Shown: in pieces, positions 26,483 through 35,660 of the stretch | How positions within the stretch are numbered: the stretch's first letter is position 1 | Layout: each line of letters begins with the position of its first letter | Assembly: GCA_964621785.1 (NCBI GenBank) | Contig: CAZUPD010000014.1 | Span: 1-64,000 of the forward strand | Source: JACKDW01 sp964621785 | GTDB lineage: Bacteria > Myxococcota_A > Polyangia > Nannocystales > Nannocystaceae | Length of the DNA stretch: 64,000 nt | Direction: 5' to 3' | The notes under the pieces: model-generated | Seen by the model: the letters and a program-made list of their open reading frames with translations, nothing else | Told to the model about the DNA's origin: nothing | Databases searched by the model: none | Made by a program: the position numbers and the translations under genes

Positions 26483-27700
26483 GTGCGACAACAACTTGGT
26501 GTATGGCTCGTGATCGCGGTTTGTGGACCGGCGTTTGGGTGCTCTGTGCCCAACTCGGCGTTTGATAGGGACGAAACAGAGTCGACGTCGGGGAAGGAAT
26601 CGGAATCGGAATCAGAAGGGTCTTCGACCACGCATGGGCCGACAACCGATCCGACGACCGTGGCGACATCCGAATCGACGATCGACATGACAACGACGGC
26701 GAGCTCGGGTAACGATCAGGATCTTCCCGACGAGGAGCCGGTCGAATCTTGCATAAACATTGACTTTCCAACGCCGCGGGTTGTGTTTGCCATCGACCGC
26801 TCCAAGTCGATGAACTATGAGACAATCGAACAGTTTTCTCATTGGGGTGTTGTCGAAGAGTTTGTATCTGCACTCGGCTCGGAGTACGGGGGCGACTTTC
26901 ACGGGAAAGTCCAGGTAGGGCTGGAGACCTATCCACAGCTCGGGATCGAAGGTGAATCGAGCTACTGTGATGTCATGGCGCCGCTCGATGTGTATCCCGC
27001 GTTCGGTGAGGCGGTGTTTAACATGCTCGGTCCCCCGCCCATGGGAGGTGCTGCGCCCCTGCGAGCGGCCCTCCTTACGGCCTATGACGAGCTCGATGAC
27101 GATCTGGAGTATCGCAACGCGGCGGTGGTCATCGCCGACGGTGCGCCCAACTGTATGGAAGGAAACCCGCTTCCAGAAGGATTCTGGCTGCCTGATTTGG
27201 AAGTGCTCGTGACGATCGAAGAGGCCCTCATCGAGTCAGGGGTTCGGACATATGTGGTCGGGATTGGGACGTCGAAGGATGCATCGACCTACGGTCCGTC
27301 CGAAAACGTCGAGGTCGACAATGACATGTGGACGAGCCAGGCGGCGATGATCCAAATGGCCGAGCACGGTGGAACGTACGACAACGAGGGCGAGGAACCG
27401 TACTTACTGGTCGACTCGTACCCGGACATCGAAGAAAAGGCCCGCGAACTCGCCTACCGCCTCTATTGCGATATTCGGGTGCCTGGGACCATGTTCCCAG
27501 CATTTTTAGGCGACGAGCCCATCGAGTTTGTTCTGGGGGAAGAATTCGAAGCCCAATCCGATAGCTGCGCAGGCGAAGATGGCATTCAGATTGAGTTTAC
27601 GATGGACTCCGTCAAACTCAATTTCTGTGGGGAAGCCTGCACAGCGCTGATCGGGAGCGCGGGAGCAGTTGAGGTCTGCGGATTCTTCCCACAGGACTAG
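26483..27700 (+). CDS. vWA-domain secreted lipoprotein
   Basis: A 405-residue protein starting at GTG 26483. The signal peptide ends in the lipobox AFGC, then comes a Ser/Glu/Thr linker of about 65 residues. The von Willebrand A domain begins at PRVVFAIDRSKSM, where DRSKS fits the MIDAS DxSxS motif, and continues to VVIADGAPNC and YVVGIG. The C-terminal part has five cysteines, probably disulfide-linked. Likely a metal-dependent surface adhesion or assembly protein; the ligand is unknown. It is similar in build to the vWA protein at 35661-37208 but not a close copy. Confidence 0.82.
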   Translation: MRQQLGVWLVIAVCGPAFGCSVPNSAFDRDETESTSGKESESESEGSSTTHGPTTDPTTVATSESTIDMTTTASSGNDQDLPDEEPVESCINIDFPTPRVVFAIDRSKSMNYETIEQFSHWGVVEEFVSALGSEYGGDFHGKVQVGLETYPQLGIEGESSYCDVMAPLDVYPAFGEAVFNMLGPPPMGGAAPLRAALLTAYDELDDDLEYRNAAVVIADGAPNCMEGNPLPEGFWLPDLEVLVTIEEALIESGVRTYVVGIGTSKDASTYGPSENVEVDNDMWTSQAAMIQMAEHGGTYDNEGEEPYLLVDSYPDIEEKARELAYRLYCDIRVPGTMFPAFLGDEPIEFVLGEEFEAQSDSCAGEDGIQIEFTMDSVKLNFCGEACTALIGSAGAVEVCGFFPQD

Positions 27701-27785
27701 TTCTAGTAGCATCCATCTCTGGCTATCAATTGTATGCACATGTTTTTAAGGCAGCACATGCGCTGAAGCCCATCGAGAGCTCGAG

Positions 27786-28979
27786 CTAAAAGCGTCCCTG
27801 TAGCGAGATACCCGTCGCAGAGAATCCGGCGGTGAGCTTTTTGTTTTTTTGTCGGTTTTTTTGCCGGGCCAATAACACGGCTCCCAGGGTCGTGAGAATC
27901 GCTCCGACGCCGATCACCGGTGCCCCGATGATCGCGGTTTGACGGAGGAACTCGCAGTCACCGTCGGCATCTTTCGCAGAACCCCAACACAGGCCGCGGT
28001 TGAGGTCGAGGGCAGTCAACACCACACCTCCGACCAGCACTGGCACACCCGCGGCGATAAATCCGACTCCGAGTTTGCGGTTGCGGATGCTCTGGGGTGT
28101 CCTGGCCATCTCGAGGGAGATGGTCTCGCGGACACCTGGCACAGAGGTCAGTTCGCGCTCTTCGGGGATAAACCCTTCCGTGGTGACGCGGACGATGTGA
28201 TCGCCGGGCAGGACTTTGCGCTCCAACGGGGTGACACCGACGACGACATTGTCGATGGTGACCAGCGCGCCCTTGGGCTCCGAGGAAATCACAACCATGG
28301 GGGGTTCTTTGATCAGTGCCTCCAGCTTGGTGCGAAACTGTGCCGCTTGGGTGTCGAGCACGGCCCCGACTTCGGATGCACCACACACCTCGCAGGTCTC
28401 CTCGGAGGAGGCGACAACCTCGTTTTCATCGATGTCCACCAGGTCGAGGTGAATGATGTAGTCGCGGTCGGAAATCGTGACAAAGGTCCGCACGATATAG
28501 GAACTCTGGGTATTTTTACGGACTTTGCGGTAGCAGATTTGATCGGCACACCCGGTGCGCGCGAGCTCGTCGACTTTGGACTGGTCGGCCAGGCCAAATT
28601 GCCCGCGCTGAAGCCCCTGACGCAGCGACTCAAACAGGCGCTGGCGGATCGCTTCGGCGAGCTCACCACTGACGAGGATGGGAAGGACCGCGATGGTGAT
28701 ATCGTGTTCGGCCGGAGCGGGTGCCGGAGTCGTTGTCGCTACATCTTTCCCAGGCGTCTGTTCGGGGGGGTCCGCTTCGTCCCCCTCGGGGAGTTCCGCT
28801 TCGTCGTCGTCTTCCGGTGCCTCGGGGACATCCGCCGCGTCGTCGGAGACGTCCGATTCCACCTCTTGCGGCTCCTGTGCACCGACTTGAGCAGGGACCG
28901 TCCAAGTGCACAGCAGTGAGGTTGTCAGCGCGAACGAGAACAGTCGACGCATCTGAGGGAACGGTAACACGGCAGTCAT
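27786..28979 (-). CDS. PEGA-domain secreted/membrane protein
   Basis: A 397-residue protein with a signal peptide and an acidic Glu/Asp/Pro linker (about 35-85). A domain ITIAVLPILVSGELAEAI ... ADQICYRKVRK resembles periplasmic DUF-type TolB/CsgG-like N-domains often found with PEGA. Then comes a PEGA domain (SEPKGALVTIDNVVVGVTPL ... GFIPEERELT) and two hydrophobic segments near the C-terminus (VGFIAAGVPVLVGGVVL and IIGAPVIGVGAILTTLG). PEGA domains are common in myxobacteria and are thought to bind surface polymers. It ends 43 bases before the vWA stop region in convergent order with 26483-27700. A second ATG nine codons in (28952) is an alternative start. Confidence 0.75.
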   Translation of the reverse strand: MTAVLPFPQMRRLFSFALTTSLLCTWTVPAQVGAQEPQEVESDVSDDAADVPEAPEDDDEAELPEGDEADPPEQTPGKDVATTTPAPAPAEHDITIAVLPILVSGELAEAIRQRLFESLRQGLQRGQFGLADQSKVDELARTGCADQICYRKVRKNTQSSYIVRTFVTISDRDYIIHLDLVDIDENEVVASSEETCEVCGASEVGAVLDTQAAQFRTKLEALIKEPPMVVISSEPKGALVTIDNVVVGVTPLERKVLPGDHIVRVTTEGFIPEERELTSVPGVRETISLEMARTPQSIRNRKLGVGFIAAGVPVLVGGVVLTALDLNRGLCWGSAKDADGDCEFLRQTAIIGAPVIGVGAILTTLGAVLLARQKNRQKNKKLTAGFSATGISLQGRF

Positions 28980-29021
28980 GGCACTCGCTACGGAAGAACT
29001 TGCAGTGGCAAATTTGCTCAG

Positions 29022-31619
29022 CTACTGCCCGAGTCGCTCCTCGACCTTGCGAAGTCGCCCATCGGCCTTGGTGCTGCCGAGACTCTTGGCTTTTTCGTAG
29101 GCTTTGCGAGCGTCCTCGTACCGCAGGATTTTGAAGTACGCATCGCCGAGTTTGATCCGGTAGTTGGCATTCCCCGGAGCCGCGTTCACAGCCTTCTTTG
29201 CATAACTCGCGGCTTGGCGGTGTTTCCCGCGTTCGAATGCGATGTCGCTGAGACCCATGAGCGAGCGGGCATTTCGGTTGTTGTAGCTCAGCGATTGGTT
29301 GAACAGTTTTTCCGCCTCGGAGAAGGCACCACGGGCCAGCGCGGCCTCACCTTGGTCGGCGAGTTGATTGGACAGTTCGACGTCGACGACCTGTTCCTTG
29401 ACCTCTCCCTCAGTTTTGGCCTGGGTCTTTTTTTGTTTCGGCTGACGGTGGATCTTGACCGATGTGTTGGCCTTGTGTCCCTTGGACTCCTCCGGTTGCG
29501 CAAGCTCGCTTTCCGGCGGTTGTTCGCTTCCTCCCACCGCAAGCTCTGTCGTGCCGACCCCGTCGGGTCCGTCCTCGAGCACACGGTCGGCGACCGGGAC
29601 CGCAACTCCGACCCCTCGCTCGCCAGAGGGCTTGTGCCGGTTTTTACGGTTGGGAAGCGCGTTGGCGAGGAGCACCTGCTCGGAAAAGAAGATGTCGGGG
29701 CCCCGTTGCTCTTCCCAGGCGTCGAGGGCATCGTCGCGTTGTTCCTCGGGCATCGCCATCACGGCCAGCAGGCCGAGGTGTTGCAGCTCTTCGGGGGAGA
29801 ACTCGCCGCGCAGGGCACGTTCGCGGTCGGCCGCCAACTGCGTGCGCAGGACGCCGGTACGCCGCAAAAGCTCTTCGTTGTTCTCGTCGAACATCAACGA
29901 CTGTGCATAGTAGGCGCGGGCGATCGAGCGTGTGCTCTCGTTGTCCCAGTAGCGGTCTCCGAGGGTCTGAAGCGATGCTGCAAAGTCCTGGCGAAGCGCG
30001 AGGGCCTCGGTGTCGCCGAGTTCTTCGGCCGCCCCTTCGAGGTTTTCAAGGGTGTAGATCTTCAGCAAAGATGTATCATCAAGTGCATCGGGATCGGGGT
30101 AGACCCAATGGGCGCGTGAACCGGCCTCACGGGCCTCGCGGACCAGCTGCTCGACGATCGTCTTTTCTTCGGGTGTCGGGTCGGGTTGGGTGAGCAGCGT
30201 GATCACAGAGAATACGGCGACCAACAGGCTCGCGGCGGCGATCAGGGGCCAGCGCCAGCGGACGCCGGTCGGCAGGGTCACGCCGTCGTCAAGGTCGCGG
30301 GAGAGGGCGGCGATGAGGGTATCCATCGACGGATAACGCTCGTCGGGATCGGTCGCCATGCCCTTCTTGAGCACGTCAAATACCCACGGTGGCACCTCGG
30401 TGTCCTTGGGTGGCGGCCGCAGTTCGCCCTCACACACATTCATCGCCAACTCGGTGAGGGAGTTGCCCTCAAACGGTGCTTGCTTGTACAACGTTCGATA
30501 CAGGGCGACACAAAACGAAAATTGATCGCTGCGGGCATCGGTCGGCGCACCGGTGTGTTGTTCCGGCGACATATAGGCCGGCGTGCCCATGACCGTCCCT
30601 GCGATTGTCAGCTCGGTCTCGAGTTCGCTCGTACGGGTGAGGCTGACCGGGCCGACGAGCGACGAGGACGGACTCGGATTGTCGAGTTCACGGGTTGCGC
30701 GGGCGAGTCCGAAGTCGAGGACCCGGGCGCGACCATCTATGCCCACGAGAACGTTCTCGGGTTTGTAGTCGCGGTGGACCAGACCGACGGCATGGGCGGC
30801 AGCCAGGCCCCGAGCTGCTTGTAGATGCATCTCTAAGATGCCCTGCCACGCGTGATGGCCCTGGTTCGACCAGTCTTCGAGGTCATGTCCCTTGACGAAT
30901 TCCATCGCCAAAAAGATCTGGCCCTCGAACACGCCGACGTCATAGACTTGGACCACGTTGGGGTGCGAGAGCTTGGCCATCGCTTGGGCCTCGCGCATCA
31001 TTCTGGCCCGCCCCTGTGTGCCCGGTTGGTCGGCGGTCAACAACAACTTGATGGCAACCCGCCGGTCGAGTTCCTCGTCGTAGCCCGAGAACACGATCCC
31101 CATTCCACCTTCGCCGAGCTTGCGCAGCACCGCGTAGCGATCGATTCGCATCGGTTCGCCGCGGTTTTGGTAGAGCCGTGCCTCGAGGTTGTGGCCGTAG
31201 AGGCTCGGGTCGATGTCGATAGGTCCGCCGGTGTTGACGACGGTGGCGTCAAATCCCGCAGGTTCGCGCACGGTGATCGCATCGTCGGCGAGGCGGGCAA
31301 CGGTTTTGCGACTCGCCACCTCGGTGCGCATCACGGTCCGCGTGGCCTGTGGTGCCGCCATCGTTTTCGCCGCACTGACCTTTGGGGCACCTCGGCGGGT
31401 CGGTTCGCGGGGTGCACGTGCTGGCTCGTTCGGTGAAACCACGGTTGCCCCGAGTGCCGCTTCACGGGGCTCGCAAGGCGAAGCCATGGTCGCCCCGAGT
31501 GCAGGTCCCGGTCCTTGGGCCGCGACCATCGTCGACGCGATCGCAGGGGACCCGGGTTCGGGGGAGCCAGGCGGTGGCAAACCACCTTGGGCGAGGAGAG
31601 TTTTATTGTCGGCAGACAT
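29022..31619 (-). CDS. Transmembrane Ser/Thr protein kinase with TPR tail
   Basis: About 865 residues. An N-terminal 155-residue Pro/Ala/Thr-rich stretch is followed by a kinase domain with LGEGGMGIVF, the Lys in RVAIKLL, VHRDYKPEN and LDFGLAR, all intact. One transmembrane helix follows (LIAAASLLVAVFSVITLL), then a helical region and C-terminal TPR motifs (ALARGAFSEAEKLFNQSLSY, GKHRQAASYAKKAV, RYEDARKAYEKAKS). This is the typical PknB-like layout of myxobacterial kinases, with the kinase in the cytoplasm and the TPR region outside. ATG 31619 was chosen; GTG 31634 is possible. One exact dispersed motif (30820) lies in the sequence coding for MHLQAARG. Confidence 0.9.
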   Translation of the reverse strand: MSADNKTLLAQGGLPPPGSPEPGSPAIASTMVAAQGPGPALGATMASPCEPREAALGATVVSPNEPARAPREPTRRGAPKVSAAKTMAAPQATRTVMRTEVASRKTVARLADDAITVREPAGFDATVVNTGGPIDIDPSLYGHNLEARLYQNRGEPMRIDRYAVLRKLGEGGMGIVFSGYDEELDRRVAIKLLLTADQPGTQGRARMMREAQAMAKLSHPNVVQVYDVGVFEGQIFLAMEFVKGHDLEDWSNQGHHAWQGILEMHLQAARGLAAAHAVGLVHRDYKPENVLVGIDGRARVLDFGLARATRELDNPSPSSSLVGPVSLTRTSELETELTIAGTVMGTPAYMSPEQHTGAPTDARSDQFSFCVALYRTLYKQAPFEGNSLTELAMNVCEGELRPPPKDTEVPPWVFDVLKKGMATDPDERYPSMDTLIAALSRDLDDGVTLPTGVRWRWPLIAAASLLVAVFSVITLLTQPDPTPEEKTIVEQLVREAREAGSRAHWVYPDPDALDDTSLLKIYTLENLEGAAEELGDTEALALRQDFAASLQTLGDRYWDNESTRSIARAYYAQSLMFDENNEELLRRTGVLRTQLAADRERALRGEFSPEELQHLGLLAVMAMPEEQRDDALDAWEEQRGPDIFFSEQVLLANALPNRKNRHKPSGERGVGVAVPVADRVLEDGPDGVGTTELAVGGSEQPPESELAQPEESKGHKANTSVKIHRQPKQKKTQAKTEGEVKEQVVDVELSNQLADQGEAALARGAFSEAEKLFNQSLSYNNRNARSLMGLSDIAFERGKHRQAASYAKKAVNAAPGNANYRIKLGDAYFKILRYEDARKAYEKAKSLGSTKADGRLRKVEERLGQ

Positions 31620-31784
31620 CGCGGGTCGGGTCACTACGAAACACGGACGGTGGACAGAGGATACGACGGCTCGTCAAAGGGATCACCCGGGGGCATTCCC
31701 GATCGAAAAAGGTGTCCGAGCGGGGAGTGACCGCGGGTCGGTTTTGGATCACTTTTTCGAGAACCACACACGCATCGTTACACA

Positions 31785-32618
31785 TCACGGTTTGGTCAGT
31801 GGTGGTGCAGCCTGTCCCGTTCGACTGGTGGAAAAGACCAGGTGCCCATCGGCGAGTTGTGTCGAAACACAGAACACAGCGGCGACCTGCTCGGGTGTCA
31901 GAACCGCTGGCGTGGGACCGACGTCGACAGTTCCACGTCCATCCGCGTGGAGCAAAACGACGCGATCGGCGAATTGCCGCGCGAGATCGAGGTCGTGGAT
32001 CGCGATCAACATGGCAATCTCGCGCCGGCATTGGTCGCGACAAAGTTGCAAGAACTCAATGGCATGGCCGATGTCGAGCGCGGCCGTCGGCTCGTCGAGC
32101 AGGCAACAGGTCGCCCGCGTAGCGAGCATCCGCGCGAGCATGACACGTTGCCGTTCCCCGCCGCTGAGGGTGCCGATGCGCCGGTGTTTCAACCTGTCGA
32201 TAGAGACAGATAGAATCGCGGCCGCGATCGCCTCGCGGTCGACCTCGTTCGGAGGAGAAAAAGCGGTCCAATAGGGGGCGCGGCCGAGCGACACCACTTC
32301 GTCGACGCGGAGGTCAGGATCGGCTGGGGTGTGCTGGGGGAGATAGGCGATCTGGCGGGCGCGGAGTCTCGCGTCGATCGTGTGAAGCGCCTGTGTTCCG
32401 AGTCGGACAACCCCCTGTTGGGGGGGCGTCAGTCCGGCCATGTCGCGCAGCAGGCTGGTCTTGCCGGCGCCGTTGGGGCCGACCAACGCGACCAACTCCC
32501 CGGGGTGCATTTGGAGGTCGAGTTGAGTGTACAAACATGTATCTCCGTAGCCGCGAGCAAGTCCCCGTGCACACAAAAACACGGGAGCACCGGAGGTCGC
32601 AGGGGGAATCGAAGACAT
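31785..32618 (-). CDS. ABC transporter ATP-binding protein of the iron-siderophore/heme/B12 type
   Basis: A 277-residue ATPase with Walker A GPNGAGKTSL, Q-loop YLPQHT, signature LSGGERQRVMLARML, Walker B CCLLDEPTAALD and switch His in AIHDLDLA. The family (FecE, BtuD, HmuV) powers uptake of metal chelates with a FecCD-type permease and a binding protein. Neither is adjacent, so it either serves a permease elsewhere or is an orphan. Its start is 18 bases after the dehydrogenase gene stop, so it is the last gene of the operon 34693 to 31785. Confidence 0.88.
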   Translation of the reverse strand: MSSIPPATSGAPVFLCARGLARGYGDTCLYTQLDLQMHPGELVALVGPNGAGKTSLLRDMAGLTPPQQGVVRLGTQALHTIDARLRARQIAYLPQHTPADPDLRVDEVVSLGRAPYWTAFSPPNEVDREAIAAAILSVSIDRLKHRRIGTLSGGERQRVMLARMLATRATCCLLDEPTAALDIGHAIEFLQLCRDQCRREIAMLIAIHDLDLARQFADRVVLLHADGRGTVDVGPTPAVLTPEQVAAVFCVSTQLADGHLVFSTSRTGQAAPPLTKP

Positions 32619-32636
32619 GGTCCGTAGAGATTGCGG

Positions 32637-33767
32637 TTACGACGGGGCGATCCGGTAGACGAGCCCGGCCGCGTCGTCACTGACCAACAGCGAACCGTCG
32701 GGGAGAACTTCGAGGTCGACAGGACGCCCCCAGGCCTTGCCGTCGCTTTTGAGCCAACCCTCGGCAAACACCTCGTAGGTGGTCGGAGTATCGCCTTCGA
32801 GCGTGACTTGGGTGATGCGGTACCCGATCGGCTCACTGCGGTTCCACGACCCGTGTTCGGCGATCAACAGCTTGCCGCGGTGATCTTGAGGCACGTTGGG
32901 TCCGCTGTAAAACCGCAGACCGAGGGCGGCGACATGGGGACCGAGGGTCTGCGCAGCCGGGGTGAACTCGGAACAGGGGCGGGTGTTGAACTCGGGATCG
33001 GCAATGTCCGTGCCATGGCAAAACGGGTACCCAAAGTGCATGCCGACCGTCGGTGCGTGGTTGAGTTCATCGGGCGGAAGATCGTCGCCGAGGTGATCGC
33101 GGCCGTTGTCGGTCAACCACATCTCGCCGGTTTCGGGATGCCAGGTAAACCCCACTGTATTGCGGATACCGGAGGCAAACACGGACACGTCGCTGCCGTC
33201 CGGCCGCATCCGCAGGATGCTGGCATAGCGCGGGTCGTCCTCGCGCAGGCAGATATTGCAGGGTGCACCTACTGGTACATACAAATATCCGTCCGGGCCA
33301 AAGGCGATGAACTTCCACCCGTGGTGTTCGTCGGTCGGGAGGTCATCGCGGACGATCTCGGGCGGTGGCGGGTTGTCGAGATGTTGTTCGACCTGCGGGA
33401 TGCGGAGGATCCGCGAGACCTCTGCGATGTACAGGTCACCCCCGTGCATCGCCACACCGTTGGGTACGTGGAGACCCTCGGCGATCGTCCGGATGGTCTC
33501 GGCTCGACCGTCGCCGTCGGCATCGGTCAAGGCGACGACATTCCCGGTTTTACGTGCGCCGACAAAGATCGTGCCCTCGGGCCCACGGGTCAACGAGCGA
33601 GCCGCTTCGACCTCGGCGAACACCGAGATCGTAAACCCGGGCGGTAACTGGATCGAGGCGAGGTCGGGCGTCACACTCGATCCAGAACATGTGCATGCAC
33701 CGAGTAGTAGTACAGTCGCCAAGGACAGGCCGCCGATGCGCCGGGTCTTTGACCGATCGGGAGTCAC
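32637..33767 (-). CDS. PQQ-type glucose/sorbosone dehydrogenase-like lipoprotein
   Basis: About 376 residues. The start is GTG 33767, which overlaps the stop of the upstream gene in GTGA and implies translational coupling; it gives a short signal peptide ending in LLGAC. The mature protein begins LPPGFTISVFAEV and is a six-bladed propeller of the soluble aldose sugar dehydrogenase/L-sorbosone dehydrogenase family, with ARSLTRGPEGTIFVGAR, LHVPNGVAMHGGDLYIAEV and DEHHGWKFIAFGPDGYLYV. Members oxidise sugars or sugar alcohols with PQQ; cofactor use here is inference. Two cysteine pairs are present. Confidence 0.85.
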   Translation of the reverse strand: MTPDRSKTRRIGGLSLATVLLLGACTCSGSSVTPDLASIQLPPGFTISVFAEVEAARSLTRGPEGTIFVGARKTGNVVALTDADGDGRAETIRTIAEGLHVPNGVAMHGGDLYIAEVSRILRIPQVEQHLDNPPPPEIVRDDLPTDEHHGWKFIAFGPDGYLYVPVGAPCNICLREDDPRYASILRMRPDGSDVSVFASGIRNTVGFTWHPETGEMWLTDNGRDHLGDDLPPDELNHAPTVGMHFGYPFCHGTDIADPEFNTRPCSEFTPAAQTLGPHVAALGLRFYSGPNVPQDHRGKLLIAEHGSWNRSEPIGYRITQVTLEGDTPTTYEVFAEGWLKSDGKAWGRPVDLEVLPDGSLLVSDDAAGLVYRIAPS

Positions 33768-34693
33768 GGATTTTGGACCTGGGCTGAGCTTTTGGACGTG
33801 TCGTCGCCCCCGCCTAGGCCGCAAAATGTGAAGGCCAACCACCCGAACAGGACAAATGTAATGCCGAGGGCGACCAACATCCGCGACGGCCCGTCGTTGG
33901 GCGTTTCGGGTAGGCGCGGGGTTTTGGAGCCGCTGGTACCCGGCTGGGGCACGCCCGGAGCCGGTGTGTTCACGCGTTCGATATACCCGCCCTGGTTGAG
34001 GTAGACGAGTCCCTCTAATGTTGTAAATGCATCATTTGCGCGGTCGAGGAGCTCTTGTAGGGTCTTGCTGCCGTCGACCTTCTCGAGTAGCGCACGATGC
34101 TCAGACGAGAGTTCTGCCTGCGACGCTCCCGCGACCGGTTTGACCACTCGGTTGAGGTCGCCCAACATCCGCAGCAGCGCTTTTCGACGCTGCTCACGAC
34201 GGGCCAACTCGACCTGCACAGAGTCGGAGCGTTTGATCGTGCGGTCCGGTTCGCGGTCTTCGTAGCGGATCCCAACCGAGCCTTTGTCCAGCTCGAGCAG
34301 CGCAATCGCGGCATCGAGGCCATCAAGATCGTCGGTGCGGGCGTCGACGACCTGCCCGGCCAGCGTCCATACACGGCCCTTGATCTTTTTGCCGACGATC
34401 TCGAGGATGCAGGTGCGCCGGTGTTGCTCGATCAGCTCGAGCAATTTGGGCGTCGGGCGGTCGGCGACTTGGGCCCAGAAAGTTGTACTGTAAGGTATTT
34501 CTCTGCCAGCGCGGTGGCGACCGTCGATGACATAGTCGATCAGCCACTGTTCCAAGGTTGCGATCGAGAGCCAATATTTCGCCGCCGCGGTATCGAGGTC
34601 GATTTCACCGGCGAGTACCCGCGAGACCAACTGGTGGCGCTCGGGTTCTCCCCACTGCCGCGGGGCCTGGTTGACATCGTCGGTCTGGAGCAT
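33764..34693 (-). CDS. DUF4388-like regulatory protein with helix-turn-helix N-terminus and C-terminal membrane anchor
   Basis: A 309-residue protein. Residues about 20-55 look like a transposase-type helix-turn-helix (RVLAGEIDLDTAAAKYWLSI). A domain PTPKLLELIEQHRRTCILEI ... GQVVDARTDDLDGLDAAIALL fits the DUF4388 (PATAN-like) pattern, often found with receivers and kinases in myxobacteria and linked to protein contacts. A helical region follows and one transmembrane segment (MLVALGITFVLFGWLAFTF) near the end. It overlaps the dehydrogenase gene by four bases. Confidence 0.7.
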   Translation of the reverse strand: MLQTDDVNQAPRQWGEPERHQLVSRVLAGEIDLDTAAAKYWLSIATLEQWLIDYVIDGRHRAGREIPYSTTFWAQVADRPTPKLLELIEQHRRTCILEIVGKKIKGRVWTLAGQVVDARTDDLDGLDAAIALLELDKGSVGIRYEDREPDRTIKRSDSVQVELARREQRRKALLRMLGDLNRVVKPVAGASQAELSSEHRALLEKVDGSKTLQELLDRANDAFTTLEGLVYLNQGGYIERVNTPAPGVPQPGTSGSKTPRLPETPNDGPSRMLVALGITFVLFGWLAFTFCGLGGGDDTSKSSAQVQNP

Positions 34694-35012
34694 TGTTCTG
34701 GCGAAACGGCCCTACTTGATTACGTTACAAAATTACGCATGGCCGCGGTAGCGGTGCGACAGCCACCCACCGACGACAAAACACGAAAAACCTCCGGTTT
34801 CAAAAAAATGTGTGTACACCGCGGTTCCTGCGGGGATGACCAACCCCTGGTTCTCCAAAGGCGGGGTCTCGCTCACCCAGTCGAGGTCATCGAATCAACG
34901 TTATTGCCCGGTTTCTCACCCAAGTTTTCGGCCGGGGGTTGCAAACGTGCGTAACCATTGGATGCGCGGACAAACCCGTGTGGTGGGTGCGTGCATTTGC
35001 AAGCCGCAGCAG
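34694..35012. other. Intergenic, no gene seen
   Basis: 319 bases between two minus-strand operons. No coding frame is convincing. It must hold the promoter of the 34693 operon and the end of the 35013 transcript. One exact TGYANNTRCA word lies at 34992. Confidence 0.55.
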
Positions 35013-35528
35013 TTACCGGACTTCGTGGACCCCGACAGGACCGTGTGGGCGGTAGCTCAGCACCCCTGTCAGGCTGACGATGGACACGGCTCCCCAGCGC
35101 AGCTCGCTCTCTTCGGTGATCTCGCCGTCCACCCAGTCTTCGGGTAGGGAGTCTGCCCACCACACGACCGCATACGACGGCTCTCCCAAGGGCGTGATCA
35201 GGGCGGCGTAGCAGTTGTGGGTCCGACTCATATCGCGCAGGCCGAGGGTGGCGTCCGCTGGCAGTACCACCTCTTCGGCGGGGGCTAGAACACCCGGTGC
35301 GAGTAACAACTCGGGGGTGACGGCCACATTGTCGCAGTCGAGTTCGGCTTCGGGTGTGAGCATCTGCAACTCCACATCGATCGTCCAATCCGTGGCGTTA
35401 TGGAGGTACGCATCGGCGAAGATCGGCACGCGGTGGTCTTCCCAGGCTTCGGTTCCCGCGTCGCTACAGCCGGTCAGTGTCGATACAACGAGGGTCAAGA
35501 GCCCGCCCAAAAGTCGTGTGCCAGACAT
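35013..35528 (-). CDS. Secreted lipoprotein sharing a domain with the membrane protein at 37257-38873
   Basis: A 171-residue protein with signal peptide and lipobox LTGC. The mature part follows the pattern DAYLHNATDWTIDVELQML, then LDCDNVAV, LPADATLGLRD and NCYAALITPLGEPSYAVVWW. The same order of motifs (DVYVHNTSG, IDCFNVS, MPPGTTAAVS, ACQAVLLESD, AIVFWQAGD) is in the membrane protein two genes upstream. I read these as two copies of one unnamed beta-rich domain, about 110 residues long. It follows the vWA gene by 132 bases on the same strand, probably as the third gene of the operon. Confidence 0.7.
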   Translation of the reverse strand: MSGTRLLGGLLTLVVSTLTGCSDAGTEAWEDHRVPIFADAYLHNATDWTIDVELQMLTPEAELDCDNVAVTPELLLAPGVLAPAEEVVLPADATLGLRDMSRTHNCYAALITPLGEPSYAVVWWADSLPEDWVDGEITEESELRWGAVSIVSLTGVLSYRPHGPVGVHEVR

Positions 35529-35660
35529 TGTACAATCTCCAATACATGTATAAGAACTGAAATTTGAGGTCAGCAGGTTTGCCTCGGGCGTAGTTGTGAC
35601 GATTGCTCACGTAAGCCACAGGAGTCGATGCGACTGCAATCGTCCCCTGCGGCACATTCC

